Below, piece by piece: positions 33,733-43,320 of a stretch of 64,000 nucleotides of DNA (position 1 is the stretch's first letter; each line of letters begins with the position of its first letter). The notes beneath the pieces are model-generated. The model was not told the origin of the DNA. It did not search any database and worked only from the letters and a program-made list of their open reading frames with translations. The stretch covers positions 1,550,001 to 1,614,000 of the forward strand of contig CALNYZ010000018.1 of NCBI GenBank assembly GCA_942490945.1, given 5' to 3'. Origin of the DNA: CALNYZ01 sp942490945. GTDB lineage: Bacteria > Pseudomonadota > Gammaproteobacteria > UBA6429 > Thiohalophilaceae. Both the position numbers and the translations under genes were made by a program.

Positions 33733-36603
33733 ATGAAATATGGCCTGAGTAGTCTGGGAGGAAGATTTGTATGGGTTACACTAGCCATACTCGCGCTTTT
33801 GATGGCTATAACAATATATTCTGATCTTTTGGTAGGAAAATCTGTCAGGACAGGCCTGGCTACGATCGAACAAAATTCCGCAATGAATCGCAGGCTGGCT
33901 ATTTTAAAGCGTAGTCTGCAAAATATTGAAACCAGTTTGTTTCAACACGCTTCATTTCTTGATGCGAGTTCAGAAAAAATTACCAATGATCAAGTCAAAG
34001 TATTTGTCGATACCTTGAAAGAATTAGATCAGGCTGCGCCTGGCAGTATTATCGCGAGTTTACGAGGTGAAATAAATCAGATTCAGAATGAATTCTCTGT
34101 GCTACAGAAAGTTTGCGAGGAATATTTCGCTATTATGAGAAATGTGGAAACACGTTTTCCGGGCATGCCTTATTTGCTGCAGTATCTTGAACCAAATAAC
34201 AGAAAATTCTCCCAGGCAGTTATATTGGCGCTTGACGAAGCTGAACTAACTGACGCGCAACTTAAAAAACTCGAACGTAAACAGTATGAAGTGATTCGTT
34301 TGTTTCAGGAAATCCGCTACGCATGGTCACAGCAGGTTAGCTGGTTGCGAATAACTGTTGCCAACAGAATGGGTGCGTTCGGTGACCCAGTTAGTTCAAT
34401 GAAAACAAATCTTAACAACCGTAATATCTTCGCTAGTGAAGTAAAAAAACTGTTGGTAAAACTGGACCTTCTTGCAAAGCTGGGCGAATTGGGACTGCAA
34501 CAAAGAGAGTCACTTGAGATGATGCATGAGGCCGCAGATGCATACGAAGAAAATTTTGATGCTGCCATCAAAATCTATTTATCACCAAACTGGCGAGCTG
34601 ATGTAACCTTGATGGAGGAAAAAATACTACCTTCAATAAATCGGCTTAATATCACTATTGGCTCGCTCGACAAGATTATTAATGATGATTTATCACAAAG
34701 TATTTCAAAGTCATACGGCATCTCAGAATTACTGTCTAATTATATCTGGATTTTCTTTGGTGGTATGTTGCTGGTGATGGGGCTTGGATTTTATGTGTTT
34801 AATTCAGCAATCCGTAAGCCGGTTCTTGAAATCGCGACTGCTATGCAGGCCGAAGCACGTGGCGAACGTTATACGCCACGCATTGATGAGCAATTGCATG
34901 AAGTTCGTCTGCTGCGTCTGGCATTTTTTGGTATGCAAGAACAGGTACATCAAAGACAACAACGTATCGAAACCATCCTGAACAACGCAGCAGAAGGGAT
35001 TATTACGTTTGATTCTGATGGTATGATTGAGTCATTTAATAATGCAGCTGAGAAATTATTTGGCTACTCGCGCAGTGAAATGATAGGAAATTACATCACA
35101 ACCATCATTCCTGAAATTTCCAAAAACGAAGTATATAATTTTATACAACTGCTGCTGACAAAAAATCGCGGCAATGTCACCCGGGATATAGAATTGCTTG
35201 CCAAACACAAGGATGAAACACGCTTCCCCTTGTCAATTAAGATAAGCGATATGGAGCTGGGCAATAAAACATTATATATCGCGATGATAGACGATATTAG
35301 CGAAAGAAAAGCTATTCTAGAGAACCTGAAGCATCTTGCCGAGCATGACTCATTAACTGGATTATATAACCGGCAATTTTTCATGGAAGAACTGTCACGT
35401 GCTATTGCCATTGCGCACAGAGAAAACAGCTATCACTCAGCATGTATATATATGGATTTGGATAATTTTAAATATATTAACGATACCCTTGGCCACATGG
35501 CAGGCGATCGGCTGTTGATTGAAATTTCCAATCTTATATCGCAACGAACTCGCAAGAGTGATTTACTGGCAAGACTCGGCGGCGATGAATTTGCCATGTA
35601 TTTTTATAATGTGACAAAAAAACAGATTCTGGCCATTGCTGAAGAATATCGTCAAGCCATTTCGAATTTTAAATTTATTCAGGATGGCATGACCTATACG
35701 GCGGCCTGTTCACTTGGCATTGCAATTTTAACACCGGAAATATCTGACAAGGAAGAATTGCTGGCGCACGCGGATATTGCCTGCCATGTTGCGAAACGTA
35801 ATGGACGTAACAATGTGCATCTCTACGAACTGGCTGACAAGGAAAGAATTGACAATATCCATACAGACATGGGGTGGTCACAAAAAATCAAGGATGCAAT
35901 CGACCAGGACACGTTTGTATTTGCAACGCAACAAGTACGCAATATCGCAACAAATGAAATTCATGCGCATGAAGTTTTATTACGGATGCGTGAGCAAGAT
36001 GGCAATCTTATCATGCCCAGCGGCTTCCTTGGTTCAGCAGAAAGATTCGGACTGGTGGTCGAGGTTGACAATTGGGTAATCAATCATGCGTGTTCTTTAT
36101 TGAAAAAATTTAAAATGAACGATCCTTCCGCACGGTTTACGATAAATTTGTCTGCCAAGTCGATTGGTAAGGCTGAAGTATTAGAAGCAATTCAGGCGGC
36201 GATACAAACTTATAAACTACAACCGGAAGATATTGTATTTGAAGTTACAGAAGATGTCGCAATATCTGATTTTCCGAATGCGATACAATTTCTGAACAAG
36301 GTGCGTGCATTGGGATGTAAAACTGCGCTGGATGATTTTGGGGCAGGCTACAGTTCATTTTCTTATTTGAAAGAGTTTCCGGTTGATTACGTTAAAATAG
36401 ATGGTTCGTTTATATTAAATATCGAACATGACAAATTGAACCAGGCCCTGGTAAAGGCAATGAATGACGTTTGCCACACCCTGAATAAAAAAACCATTGC
36501 GGAGTTCGTCGAAAATGACGCGGCGCTAAAATTATTGACTGAAATTGGTGTTGATTACGCGCAGGGATTTATTATTGAACGTCCACACCTGCAGCAAGTG
36601 TGA
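33733..36603 (+). CDS. membrane PAS-GGDEF-EAL cyclic-di-GMP enzyme
   Basis: This 956-residue signalling protein has an N-terminal membrane helix (about 12-32), a large helical periplasmic sensor domain, a second helix (about 340-358), a HAMP-like region, a PAS domain (about 410-530, NAAEGIITFDSDGM), a GGDEF domain and an EAL domain. The cyclase motif ARLGGDEFAM is intact, with an RxxD I-site (RKSD) five residues before it, so product inhibition is expected. The phosphodiesterase start reads HEVLLRM, an EVL variant of EAL that keeps the catalytic Glu; the DDFGAGYSS motif is intact. Both activities are therefore possible. Confidence 0.93.
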   Translation: MKYGLSSLGGRFVWVTLAILALLMAITIYSDLLVGKSVRTGLATIEQNSAMNRRLAILKRSLQNIETSLFQHASFLDASSEKITNDQVKVFVDTLKELDQAAPGSIIASLRGEINQIQNEFSVLQKVCEEYFAIMRNVETRFPGMPYLLQYLEPNNRKFSQAVILALDEAELTDAQLKKLERKQYEVIRLFQEIRYAWSQQVSWLRITVANRMGAFGDPVSSMKTNLNNRNIFASEVKKLLVKLDLLAKLGELGLQQRESLEMMHEAADAYEENFDAAIKIYLSPNWRADVTLMEEKILPSINRLNITIGSLDKIINDDLSQSISKSYGISELLSNYIWIFFGGMLLVMGLGFYVFNSAIRKPVLEIATAMQAEARGERYTPRIDEQLHEVRLLRLAFFGMQEQVHQRQQRIETILNNAAEGIITFDSDGMIESFNNAAEKLFGYSRSEMIGNYITTIIPEISKNEVYNFIQLLLTKNRGNVTRDIELLAKHKDETRFPLSIKISDMELGNKTLYIAMIDDISERKAILENLKHLAEHDSLTGLYNRQFFMEELSRAIAIAHRENSYHSACIYMDLDNFKYINDTLGHMAGDRLLIEISNLISQRTRKSDLLARLGGDEFAMYFYNVTKKQILAIAEEYRQAISNFKFIQDGMTYTAACSLGIAILTPEISDKEELLAHADIACHVAKRNGRNNVHLYELADKERIDNIHTDMGWSQKIKDAIDQDTFVFATQQVRNIATNEIHAHEVLLRMREQDGNLIMPSGFLGSAERFGLVVEVDNWVINHACSLLKKFKMNDPSARFTINLSAKSIGKAEVLEAIQAAIQTYKLQPEDIVFEVTEDVAISDFPNAIQFLNKVRALGCKTALDDFGAGYSSFSYLKEFPVDYVKIDGSFILNIEHDKLNQALVKAMNDVCHTLNKKTIAEFVENDAALKLLTEIGVDYAQGFIIERPHLQQV

Positions 36604-36693
36604 TGCTGATTGTTATAATTTTTAATCATTAGTTATCCTGAACGTACCTGGAGAATCCAGTACGATAGAAGTGGAGATATGTGCGAATCGGGT

Positions 36694-36933
36694 TTAGTGG
36701 GCGGTTTCTGGTGTTTCGGATAGTGCGCCAGTTGGCTTAATATCCACCGCATGCAGACCCTTGGGGCCTTCCGTAAACTCAAATTCTACCTTTTGGCCTT
36801 TTTTCAACGTCTTGTAGCCTTCCATGGTGATTGCAGAGAAATGGGCAAAAATATCTTCACCACCATTTTCCGGGGCTATAAATCCATAGCCTTTTGCGTT
36901 ACTGAACCACTTTACCACTCCATTAGCTGACAT
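36694..36933 (-). CDS. cspD: cold-shock domain protein CspD-like
   Basis: This small nucleic-acid-binding protein has the RNP1 motif KGYGFI and RNP2-like DIFAHFSAI in a cold-shock domain (residues 1-67), plus a short C-terminal tail (TGALSETPETAH). The start MSANGVVKWF at 36933 has aaggagg upstream. It lies next to clpS-clpA and divergent from it, as in E. coli, where CspD is linked to stationary phase and replication inhibition; that supports the symbol. Confidence 0.88.
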   Translation of the reverse strand: MSANGVVKWFSNAKGYGFIAPENGGEDIFAHFSAITMEGYKTLKKGQKVEFEFTEGPKGLHAVDIKPTGALSETPETAH

Positions 36934-37162
36934 ACTTCCCAGCCTCCTTAATCTCTTCTGTAACATAAGAAATTGAATTACAACCCTTTTGTTGTCTTGT
37001 CAAAATAATGACGAAACATTCATCAGCTGTTGTAACACACTAAATATAGACAATTTTCGTGAAAATTCAGCTTGAATTTATGAATTTTGAGCATATTAAT
37101 TGTGTATAAGGTTTCCCTCATATTTGACGATTAACAGGCCAAAATTTCGTTACAATAGCCAC

Positions 37163-37498
37163 ATGACAAACCACGATGACGACAAGCAGTCGCAGGACGG
37201 CAATACCGGTTTAGCACTTGAAGAGGCCAAACCGAAAATAAAACGTCCCCCGATGTATAAAGTTATTCTGATAAATGACGATTACACTCCTATGGAGTTC
37301 GTTGTTCATGTGCTGGAGTACTTTTTTAAAATGAATCGTCAGGCCGCTACACACGTAATGTTATCTGTCCATACCCAGGGCAAGGGACTGTGTGGCGTCT
37401 TTACACGCGATATCGCTGAAACAAAAGTTGCGCAGGTTAACGATTATTCCCGTCAACACGAGCACCCTTTGATGTGCACTATGGAAGCAGACAGTTGA
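37163..37498 (+). CDS. clpS: ClpS N-degron adaptor
   Basis: The 111-residue adaptor binds destabilising N-terminal residues and delivers such proteins to ClpAP. The N-terminal extension (NHDDDKQSQDGNTGLALEEA) precedes the core, which has YKVILINDDYTPMEFVVHVL and the HxxGKG element in HTQGKGLCGVFTRDIAETK. The start MTNHDDD at 37163 is preferred over an upstream in-frame ATG at 37100. It lies 15 bases before clpA. Confidence 0.95.
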   Translation: MTNHDDDKQSQDGNTGLALEEAKPKIKRPPMYKVILINDDYTPMEFVVHVLEYFFKMNRQAATHVMLSVHTQGKGLCGVFTRDIAETKVAQVNDYSRQHEHPLMCTMEADS

Positions 37499-37513
37499 GG
37501 AGAGAGCGTCATC

Positions 37514-39775
37514 ATGCTTAGTCGAGAATTGGAAGACTCGTTAAACAAAGCGTTTAAAGAAGCGCGGGCAAAAAATCACGAGTTTATGACAGTAGAGCAT
37601 CTGCTGTTGGCATTAATAGAAAATGGTGGCGTGCAGGATGTGCTGCGAGCCTGCGGATCGAATATCGATGCGCTGCGAAAAGATCTCACCATGTTCGTAA
37701 ACGAAACTACACCATTGTTACCCGATGATGATGAACGAGACACGCAACCTACCTTGGGATTCCAGCGTGTACTTCAGCGTGCTGTATTCCATGTGCAGTC
37801 ATCCGGCAAACAGGAAGTGAATGGGGTGAACGTACTGGTTGCTATTTTCAGCGAGCAGGAATCCCAGGCAGTTTATTTTCTGAAGAAGCAGGATATATCC
37901 CGACTGGAAGTGGTGAATTATATCTCACACGGCATTTCCAAAGTTCAGGAAAATGACCATGACGATATGGACATGGCTGGCGAAGAAGAACCAGCAGACA
38001 GTTCATCGAAAAATCCACTGACACAATTTGCCACCAATCTGAATGAACTGGCTGCACAAGGAAAAATTGATCCGCTCATTGGCCGCAAGGAAGAAGTCGA
38101 TCGGACTATTCAGGTACTGTGTCGACGTCGTAAAAACAATCCATTATTTGTCGGTGAAGCGGGTGTAGGGAAAACTGCATTGGCAGAAGGTCTGGCCAAA
38201 CGAATCATTGAAGGTGCAGTGCCGGATGTATTGAAAGACTACACCATCTACTCGCTCGATCTTGGAGCCTTGCTAGCCGGGACAAAATATCGTGGTGATT
38301 TTGAAAAGCGTCTCAAAGCTGTATTGGGTCAATTGAAAAAAGAAGAGCATTCAGTACTGTTTATTGATGAAATTCATACCATCATTGGCGCAGGTGCCGC
38401 TTCGGGCGGCGCTATGGACGCATCCAATCTGATCAAGCCTGTTTTAGCCAATAGTGATCTCAAGTGTATTGGTTCAACGACTTACCAGGAGTATCGCGGT
38501 ATTTTTGAAAAAGATCGCGCACTGGCAAGACGTTTCCAGAAAATTGATGTGGTTGAGCCGACGATTGACGAATGTGTACAGATCTTGGAAGGTTTGAAGT
38601 CACGGTTCGAAAAACACCACGAAGTGCGTTATACCCATCAGGCGGTACGGACAGCGGCCGAGTTATCTGCACGATATATAACAGACCGACATTTGCCGGA
38701 TAAAGCCATTGATGTGATAGATGAGGCCGGTGCCAATCAGAAGTTATTGCCACCGTCGAAACGCAAAAAAGTTATTGGCGTGAAAGATATTGAAATGATC
38801 GTATCGAAAATTGCGCGTATTCCTTCACAAACTGTTTCAAGTGATGACAAGGAAGTATTGCGTAATCTGGAACGTAATCTGAAGCTGGTGATCTATGGCC
38901 AGGATGATGCTATTGATACCCTGTCCAGTGCGATTAAACTGGCTCGTGCCGGACTTGGTGTAGAACAAAAACCAATCGGTTCATTCCTGTTTGCTGGACC
39001 AACCGGTGTGGGTAAAACCGAAGTAACACGCCAGCTTGCCAAGATTATGGGTATCGAGCTGGTACGGTTTGATATGTCAGAGTACATGGAACGCCATACT
39101 GTTTCACGATTGATTGGTGCGCCCCCGGGCTACGTCGGTTTTGATCAGGGCGGTTTGCTGACAGAAGCGGTTACCAAAAATCCACATGCTGTTTTATTGC
39201 TGGATGAAATTGAAAAAGCACACCCGGAAGTCTTCAATCTGTTACTTCAGGTAATGGACCACGGCACACTCACCGACAACAATGGACGCAAGGCAGATTT
39301 CCGCAATGTCATCATTGTCATGACGACAAATGCCGGTGCAGATACCTTGAGTCGTTCATCAATCGGTTTCCGTACACAAGACCATACAAGCGATGGAATG
39401 GAAGCGATCAAGAAAACATTCACGCCGGAATTCCGCAATCGACTGGATGCGGTCATACAGTTTGGCCAATTAGGTCCGGATGTCATTGGTCGTGTTGTCG
39501 ACAAGTTCATTTTTGAACTGGAAAGCCAGCTGCAAATCAAGCATGTCACCTTGTCACTGGATGACGAAGCACGTACCTGGTTGGCAATGCGCGGTTATGA
39601 TCCGAAGATGGGCGCACGCCCAATGGCGCGTGTCATTCAGGAGCACATCAAACGGCCATTGGCTGAAGAGCTGTTATTCGGCAGACTTGCGCAGGGTGGC
39701 GAAATTCATATCCATGTAGAAGATGACGCGCTGAAGTTTGACATCAAAAGCAAGCAAGAACTCGCGGTAAGCTGA
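37514..39775 (+). CDS. clpA: ClpA ATPase subunit of ClpAP protease
   Basis: The 753-residue AAA+ unfoldase works with ClpP. The N-terminal domain (LNKAFKEARAKNHEFMTVEHLLLALIENG) binds ClpS; two AAA+ modules follow, with Walker A GEAGVGKTALAEGLAK (first) and GPTGVGKTEVTRQLAK (second) and the pore loop GTKYRGDFE. The ClpP-binding loop segment IGFRTQD is present. Together with ClpS upstream and the two transferases downstream it forms a complete N-degron route. Confidence 0.97.
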   Translation: MLSRELEDSLNKAFKEARAKNHEFMTVEHLLLALIENGGVQDVLRACGSNIDALRKDLTMFVNETTPLLPDDDERDTQPTLGFQRVLQRAVFHVQSSGKQEVNGVNVLVAIFSEQESQAVYFLKKQDISRLEVVNYISHGISKVQENDHDDMDMAGEEEPADSSSKNPLTQFATNLNELAAQGKIDPLIGRKEEVDRTIQVLCRRRKNNPLFVGEAGVGKTALAEGLAKRIIEGAVPDVLKDYTIYSLDLGALLAGTKYRGDFEKRLKAVLGQLKKEEHSVLFIDEIHTIIGAGAASGGAMDASNLIKPVLANSDLKCIGSTTYQEYRGIFEKDRALARRFQKIDVVEPTIDECVQILEGLKSRFEKHHEVRYTHQAVRTAAELSARYITDRHLPDKAIDVIDEAGANQKLLPPSKRKKVIGVKDIEMIVSKIARIPSQTVSSDDKEVLRNLERNLKLVIYGQDDAIDTLSSAIKLARAGLGVEQKPIGSFLFAGPTGVGKTEVTRQLAKIMGIELVRFDMSEYMERHTVSRLIGAPPGYVGFDQGGLLTEAVTKNPHAVLLLDEIEKAHPEVFNLLLQVMDHGTLTDNNGRKADFRNVIIVMTTNAGADTLSRSSIGFRTQDHTSDGMEAIKKTFTPEFRNRLDAVIQFGQLGPDVIGRVVDKFIFELESQLQIKHVTLSLDDEARTWLAMRGYDPKMGARPMARVIQEHIKRPLAEELLFGRLAQGGEIHIHVEDDALKFDIKSKQELAVS

Positions 39776-39823
39776 TGTTGCTACCAGCGCGTTTCTTCCT
39801 GAAAAATATTGCGTAATAAAGCT

Positions 39824-40042
39824 TTATTTGCCGCGGAAAACGATGCGACCTTTGCTGAGATCATAGGGTGTTAACTGGACAGTTACCTTGTCACCCGTGA
39901 GGATTCGAATGTAATTTTTACGCATTTTTCCCGAGATATGTGCCGTCACAATGTGGCCATTATCCAGTTCAACGCGAAACATGGTATTCGGCAGCGTTTC
40001 TGCAACCGTGCCTTCCATTTCAATGTGTTCTTCTTTTGCCAT
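39824..40042 (-). CDS. infA: translation initiation factor IF-1
   Basis: The 72-residue OB-fold protein MAKEEHIEMEGTVAETLPNTMF...RVELDNGHIVTAHISGKMRKNYIRILTGDKVTVQLTPYDLSKGRIVFRGK is a textbook IF-1, which occupies the ribosomal A site during initiation. It faces clpA convergently with 48 bases between them. Confidence 0.98.
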   Translation of the reverse strand: MAKEEHIEMEGTVAETLPNTMFRVELDNGHIVTAHISGKMRKNYIRILTGDKVTVQLTPYDLSKGRIVFRGK

Positions 40043-40168
40043 ACTACCTACTGCTGTTTTTTAACCAGCGCGAATAATGCCTTAACTGGGCAAAATATGC
40101 AAAGCCAGACGGCACAAAACACCGAATGTCACATGATTATGTGGAAAATATACAGCTGTGGTGACGAC

Positions 40169-40405
40169 TTATACGGCCACTGCATGTTGCCAGTCGACAG
40201 GTGACCAGGCGAGATGGGGTTGTTTGGTGTCAGAGGTGAGGATGATTTCCATGCCTAGAAAAAGTGTCATGTCACCCAGGTCATGAATGGCTGCAAGTTC
40301 CTGCTGTAAACAACTGAAATGATTATTGTTAAGGTAAATGACATTGGCTCTATAGCCATGGCGTTTTTCAAATTGACGAGCAAGTTGATAAAGGAAGCTT
40401 AACAT
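40169..40405 (-). CDS. conserved hypothetical protein, 78 aa
   Basis: The soluble protein MLSFLYQLARQFEKRHGYRANVIYLNNNHFSCLQQELAA... has no membrane segment. The upstream sequence carries aaaggagaactc just before the ATG. The first helix (QLARQFEKRHGYRANVIYLN) and later TLFLGMEIILT form an alpha/beta pattern. It lies between infA and bpt on the same strand. Function unknown. Confidence 0.75.
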   Translation of the reverse strand: MLSFLYQLARQFEKRHGYRANVIYLNNNHFSCLQQELAAIHDLGDMTLFLGMEIILTSDTKQPHLAWSPVDWQHAVAV

Positions 40406-40563
40406 GAGTTCTCCTTTTGCCTGAGGCTCATAAACTGTTAAATATTAGATGCCATTTGTTACAACAAGTTTCCATGACAGTCACATATTCTGTATCGGCC
40501 TGACAAAATAGAAGTTAATGCCTAAAAGTTCGCGCGCGTGCTTGAAATTTGTAAATTGTATAA

Positions 40564-41310
40564 TTAGCAGACAACGCTTGTTGTAGCGGTTTGCTTAAGT
40601 GATGATATATCTGGCGGCGTGTTATGCCATCGTGCCTGATAGAAATATTGCAATGGCGCGAAGCGATTTTTGTAGATCATTTTATCCGAGAGTGGGTTCC
40701 AGAAACCAAGGTATAACCAGTCAAGTTGTTGCGCCTGGCATATTGCGATTTGTTGCAAAATGGCAAACGTACCCAGACTACGTTCGGGTAATAGTGGTTC
40801 ATAGAAAGTGTATACGGCGGATAGCCCGCGAAGCAGTTTGTCAGTGATCGCTACAGCGACCATCTCATCATCCAGATAACATTCATACAAGGTTGTGTGT
40901 GTCCAGTTCTCACCAAGTAATGCATGATAGGTGTCGGTGCATTTTGGATCCATACCGCCCTGCGGATGACGAATGGCAAGATAGCGACTGTACAGATCAA
41001 AATGTTTCTGTTGAAACCCATTCTCATTTTTATAAACAACCAGATCACGATTGGATTTCAGTGTGCGACGTTGATTGCGTGAAATAGTAAAATTATTTAT
41101 ATCAAGCCGCACCGGGATACAGGCGTGACAACTTCCGCAATGTGGGCGATAGAGCAGATTGCCACTGCGACGGAATCCCATGTCCATGAGGTTTTGATAC
41201 TTGTTGGCAGACAGTGTTGTATAGGGATCGATAAACAAGGTGGTTGCTTGCTCGTTCTCTAAGTAGCCACACGCATGCGGGTGGCTTAAATAAAAATTGA
41301 ATTCCGACAC
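40564..41310 (-). CDS. bpt: aspartate/glutamate leucyltransferase Bpt
   Basis: The 248-residue aminoacyl-tRNA-protein transferase adds leucine to proteins with N-terminal Asp or Glu, making them ClpS substrates. The ATE N-terminus CGYLENEQATTLFIDP has the YLxx and the Cys pair RPHCGSCHACIPVRL. The C-terminal GNAT-like half includes LGFWNPLSDKMIYKNRFAPLQ, which differs from the more usual W-I-x-x-C-x-K-M-x-Y-K form. The aat gene is 49 bases upstream. The Bpt rather than Ate symbol follows bacterial length and context. Confidence 0.93.
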   Translation of the reverse strand: MSEFNFYLSHPHACGYLENEQATTLFIDPYTTLSANKYQNLMDMGFRRSGNLLYRPHCGSCHACIPVRLDINNFTISRNQRRTLKSNRDLVVYKNENGFQQKHFDLYSRYLAIRHPQGGMDPKCTDTYHALLGENWTHTTLYECYLDDEMVAVAITDKLLRGLSAVYTFYEPLLPERSLGTFAILQQIAICQAQQLDWLYLGFWNPLSDKMIYKNRFAPLQYFYQARWHNTPPDISSLKQTATTSVVC

Positions 41311-41359
41311 AGTAGTATCCCTGTTTGCGTTCGGGTTATGTTTGTGTGCTGCCGTTTAA

Positions 41360-42085
41360 TTAAAAACTAGACGGTTCTCTGTCAATTGTCCACTTGCCGG
41401 TAGTATCTGGATAATTTAACGTGCGTTGCAATTCAGGGATAAATTGTTGGCGCGGGATAGATTTTGTTCCAAATTGTGCTAGGTGAGGTGTAGGAATTTG
41501 ACAATCAATGAACGAGAATTCCCGCATTTGCAGATGTTTTACCAGATATGCTAAAGATACTTTTGATGCGTCAGTTGCGAGCGAAAACATCGATTCACCA
41601 AAAAACGCTTTCCCAAGTGACAATCCATACAAGCCACCAACAAGTTTTTCGTCGTGCCAGCATTCAATCGAATGTGCATAGCCTGCATCGTGCAAGTCTG
41701 TATAAGCCTCTGTCATGGCCGCTGTGATCCAGGTGGATTGATCATGTGCACGATTTTGTCCGCAATGTAATATGACCTCACTAAATGCCGTGTCGAGTGT
41801 GACTATATAGCCTTTGTTGTGAATGGATTTTTTCAGGCTCCGCGAACAGATAAATTCATTTATGTATAACACCGCACGAGGATCAGGTGACCACCAGAGT
41901 ATGGGTTGTCCATCTGAATACCAGGGAAAAATTCCATGTCGGTAAGCAGCGAGCAATCGTTGTCTTGATAAATCTCCACCCACAGCGAGAAGTCCATCGG
42001 GCTCGGTGAGTGCAAGTTCTACCGGTGGAAACAGTTCCGCACGGTCAGGATCCAGTAAAAACGGGCCGGTTGTCTGGTGCTTCAT
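41360..42085 (-). CDS. aat: leucyl/phenylalanyl-tRNA-protein transferase Aat
   Basis: The 241-residue enzyme adds Leu or Phe to N-terminal Lys or Arg, creating a primary N-degron. Motifs include FPPVELALTEPDGLLAVGGDLS and GIFPWYSDGQPILWWSPDPRAVL, with HSIECWHDEKLVGGLYGLSLGKAFFGESMFS, all hallmarks of the family. It overlaps the start of the next gene upstream by four bases. Confidence 0.96.
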   Translation of the reverse strand: MKHQTTGPFLLDPDRAELFPPVELALTEPDGLLAVGGDLSRQRLLAAYRHGIFPWYSDGQPILWWSPDPRAVLYINEFICSRSLKKSIHNKGYIVTLDTAFSEVILHCGQNRAHDQSTWITAAMTEAYTDLHDAGYAHSIECWHDEKLVGGLYGLSLGKAFFGESMFSLATDASKVSLAYLVKHLQMREFSFIDCQIPTPHLAQFGTKSIPRQQFIPELQRTLNYPDTTGKWTIDREPSSF

Positions 42086-43245
42086 GAGCTGACGGGCAGG
42101 GTACTGTCTGTTTGTTTGAAAGGTGAGAGTTGCATGAGTTGTTTTTTATAGGTTTGCAAATCCTGTATTTCTCGCAATAAATAATTTTCGATTATATCTT
42201 TAAATTGTGGATGCGCAATCCAGTGCGCAGACCAGGTTGAGGTGGGCAAGAATCCACGACTGATTTTATGCTCACCCTGAGCACCAGGTTCGAAATTTTT
42301 GAGTCCGTGTGTAATACAATAATCGAGGCCCTGATAATAACAAAGTTCAAAATGCAAATTATTGAACGTTTGATTACAACCCCAGTAGCGACCGTACAAG
42401 GTTTCGGTACCTTTTATAAAAAATGAAGCGGCAACATAGTTTGTGTTTGTGCTGGCATGACTGGCGAAACCTACCAAAATATCGTCCGGCATGCTTTCGC
42501 CAATGGATTCAAAAAAATCGTGCGATAAGGTTGCAGTTCCCCATTTTTCTGCAAATGTGCCTGCATAAAAATTATATAAATCATGCCAGTCACTGGATGT
42601 CATCTCCTGACCGGACTTTAACTCCAGCCTGATATCTTGCTCCACTACTTTACGTCGTTCGCGTTTCACATTTTTTCGGTGCTTGCTGTTAAAAAAAGTC
42701 AGGTAGTGATCAAATGATTCGTATCCCAGGTTGTGCCAGTGATATTGTATTCCCATGCGCAACAGCAAATTTTCTTGTTGCAGTATATTTGTGTCCTCAG
42801 TATCGGTAAATAACCAATGCAGTGAAGATACGCCTAATGATTGGGCGTGGCGAATTGAAAACTGAATGAGTTTGCTCGCGGTATCTGTTGGCGCATCGGG
42901 ATGTATAAACAGTCGTTTTCCGGTAGCAGGTGTGTAAGGCATCGACACAACCAGTTTCGGATAATACTGCAAGCCAGATCGCTCATAGGCATCAGCCCAT
43001 GCCATATCAAAAACAAATTCGCCATAGGAGTTGTCTTTAATATACATCGGTACAGCACCGATAAGCTGCTGCTTTTCATCACGCATAATGATGTGTTGCG
43101 GATACCAGCCGTATGTCTGGCAACAGCCATAAGTCTCTAATGCATCAAGAAATTCATATTTGGCAAAGGGGTGGTCTGGATCGATTAAGGCATTCCATTC
43201 ATCGCGATTAACTAAATGCAGCTTGTCGATGACCTGAATTGCCAT
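42082..43245 (-). CDS. GNAT/FemAB-like protein (DUF482 type)
   Basis: The 387-residue protein has the DUF482 pattern with a FemAB/GNAT-like double fold: FAKYEFLDALETYGC, QQLIGAVPMYIKDNSYGEFVFD, MPYTPATGKRLF, NSKHRKNVKRERRKV, and the near-invariant FEPGAQGEHKISRGFLPTSTWSAHW at the end. Such proteins are annotated as GNAT N-acetyltransferases or peptidoglycan-related acyltransferases, but reactions are unproven. Start MAIQVIDKLHLV at 43245; an upstream start at 43296 is unlikely because it would run into the trxB terminator. It is coupled to aat. Confidence 0.85.
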   Translation of the reverse strand: MAIQVIDKLHLVNRDEWNALIDPDHPFAKYEFLDALETYGCCQTYGWYPQHIIMRDEKQQLIGAVPMYIKDNSYGEFVFDMAWADAYERSGLQYYPKLVVSMPYTPATGKRLFIHPDAPTDTASKLIQFSIRHAQSLGVSSLHWLFTDTEDTNILQQENLLLRMGIQYHWHNLGYESFDHYLTFFNSKHRKNVKRERRKVVEQDIRLELKSGQEMTSSDWHDLYNFYAGTFAEKWGTATLSHDFFESIGESMPDDILVGFASHASTNTNYVAASFFIKGTETLYGRYWGCNQTFNNLHFELCYYQGLDYCITHGLKNFEPGAQGEHKISRGFLPTSTWSAHWIAHPQFKDIIENYLLREIQDLQTYKKQLMQLSPFKQTDSTLPVSS

Positions 43246-43284
43246 GTTAATTACTACAGTGGTAGGTGTGGATAATGTAATATT

Positions 43285-43308
43285 TGGCGGACACACCAGT
43301 GTCCGCCA
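43285..43308 (-). terminator. hairpin terminator for trxB
   Basis: A perfect 10-bp inverted repeat tggcggacac-acca-gtgtccgcca lies just after the trxB stop (minus strand). The U run is poor (aaatatt follows), so it may be a weak intrinsic terminator. Confidence 0.65.
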
Positions 43309-43320
43309 TGAGTTGACACG

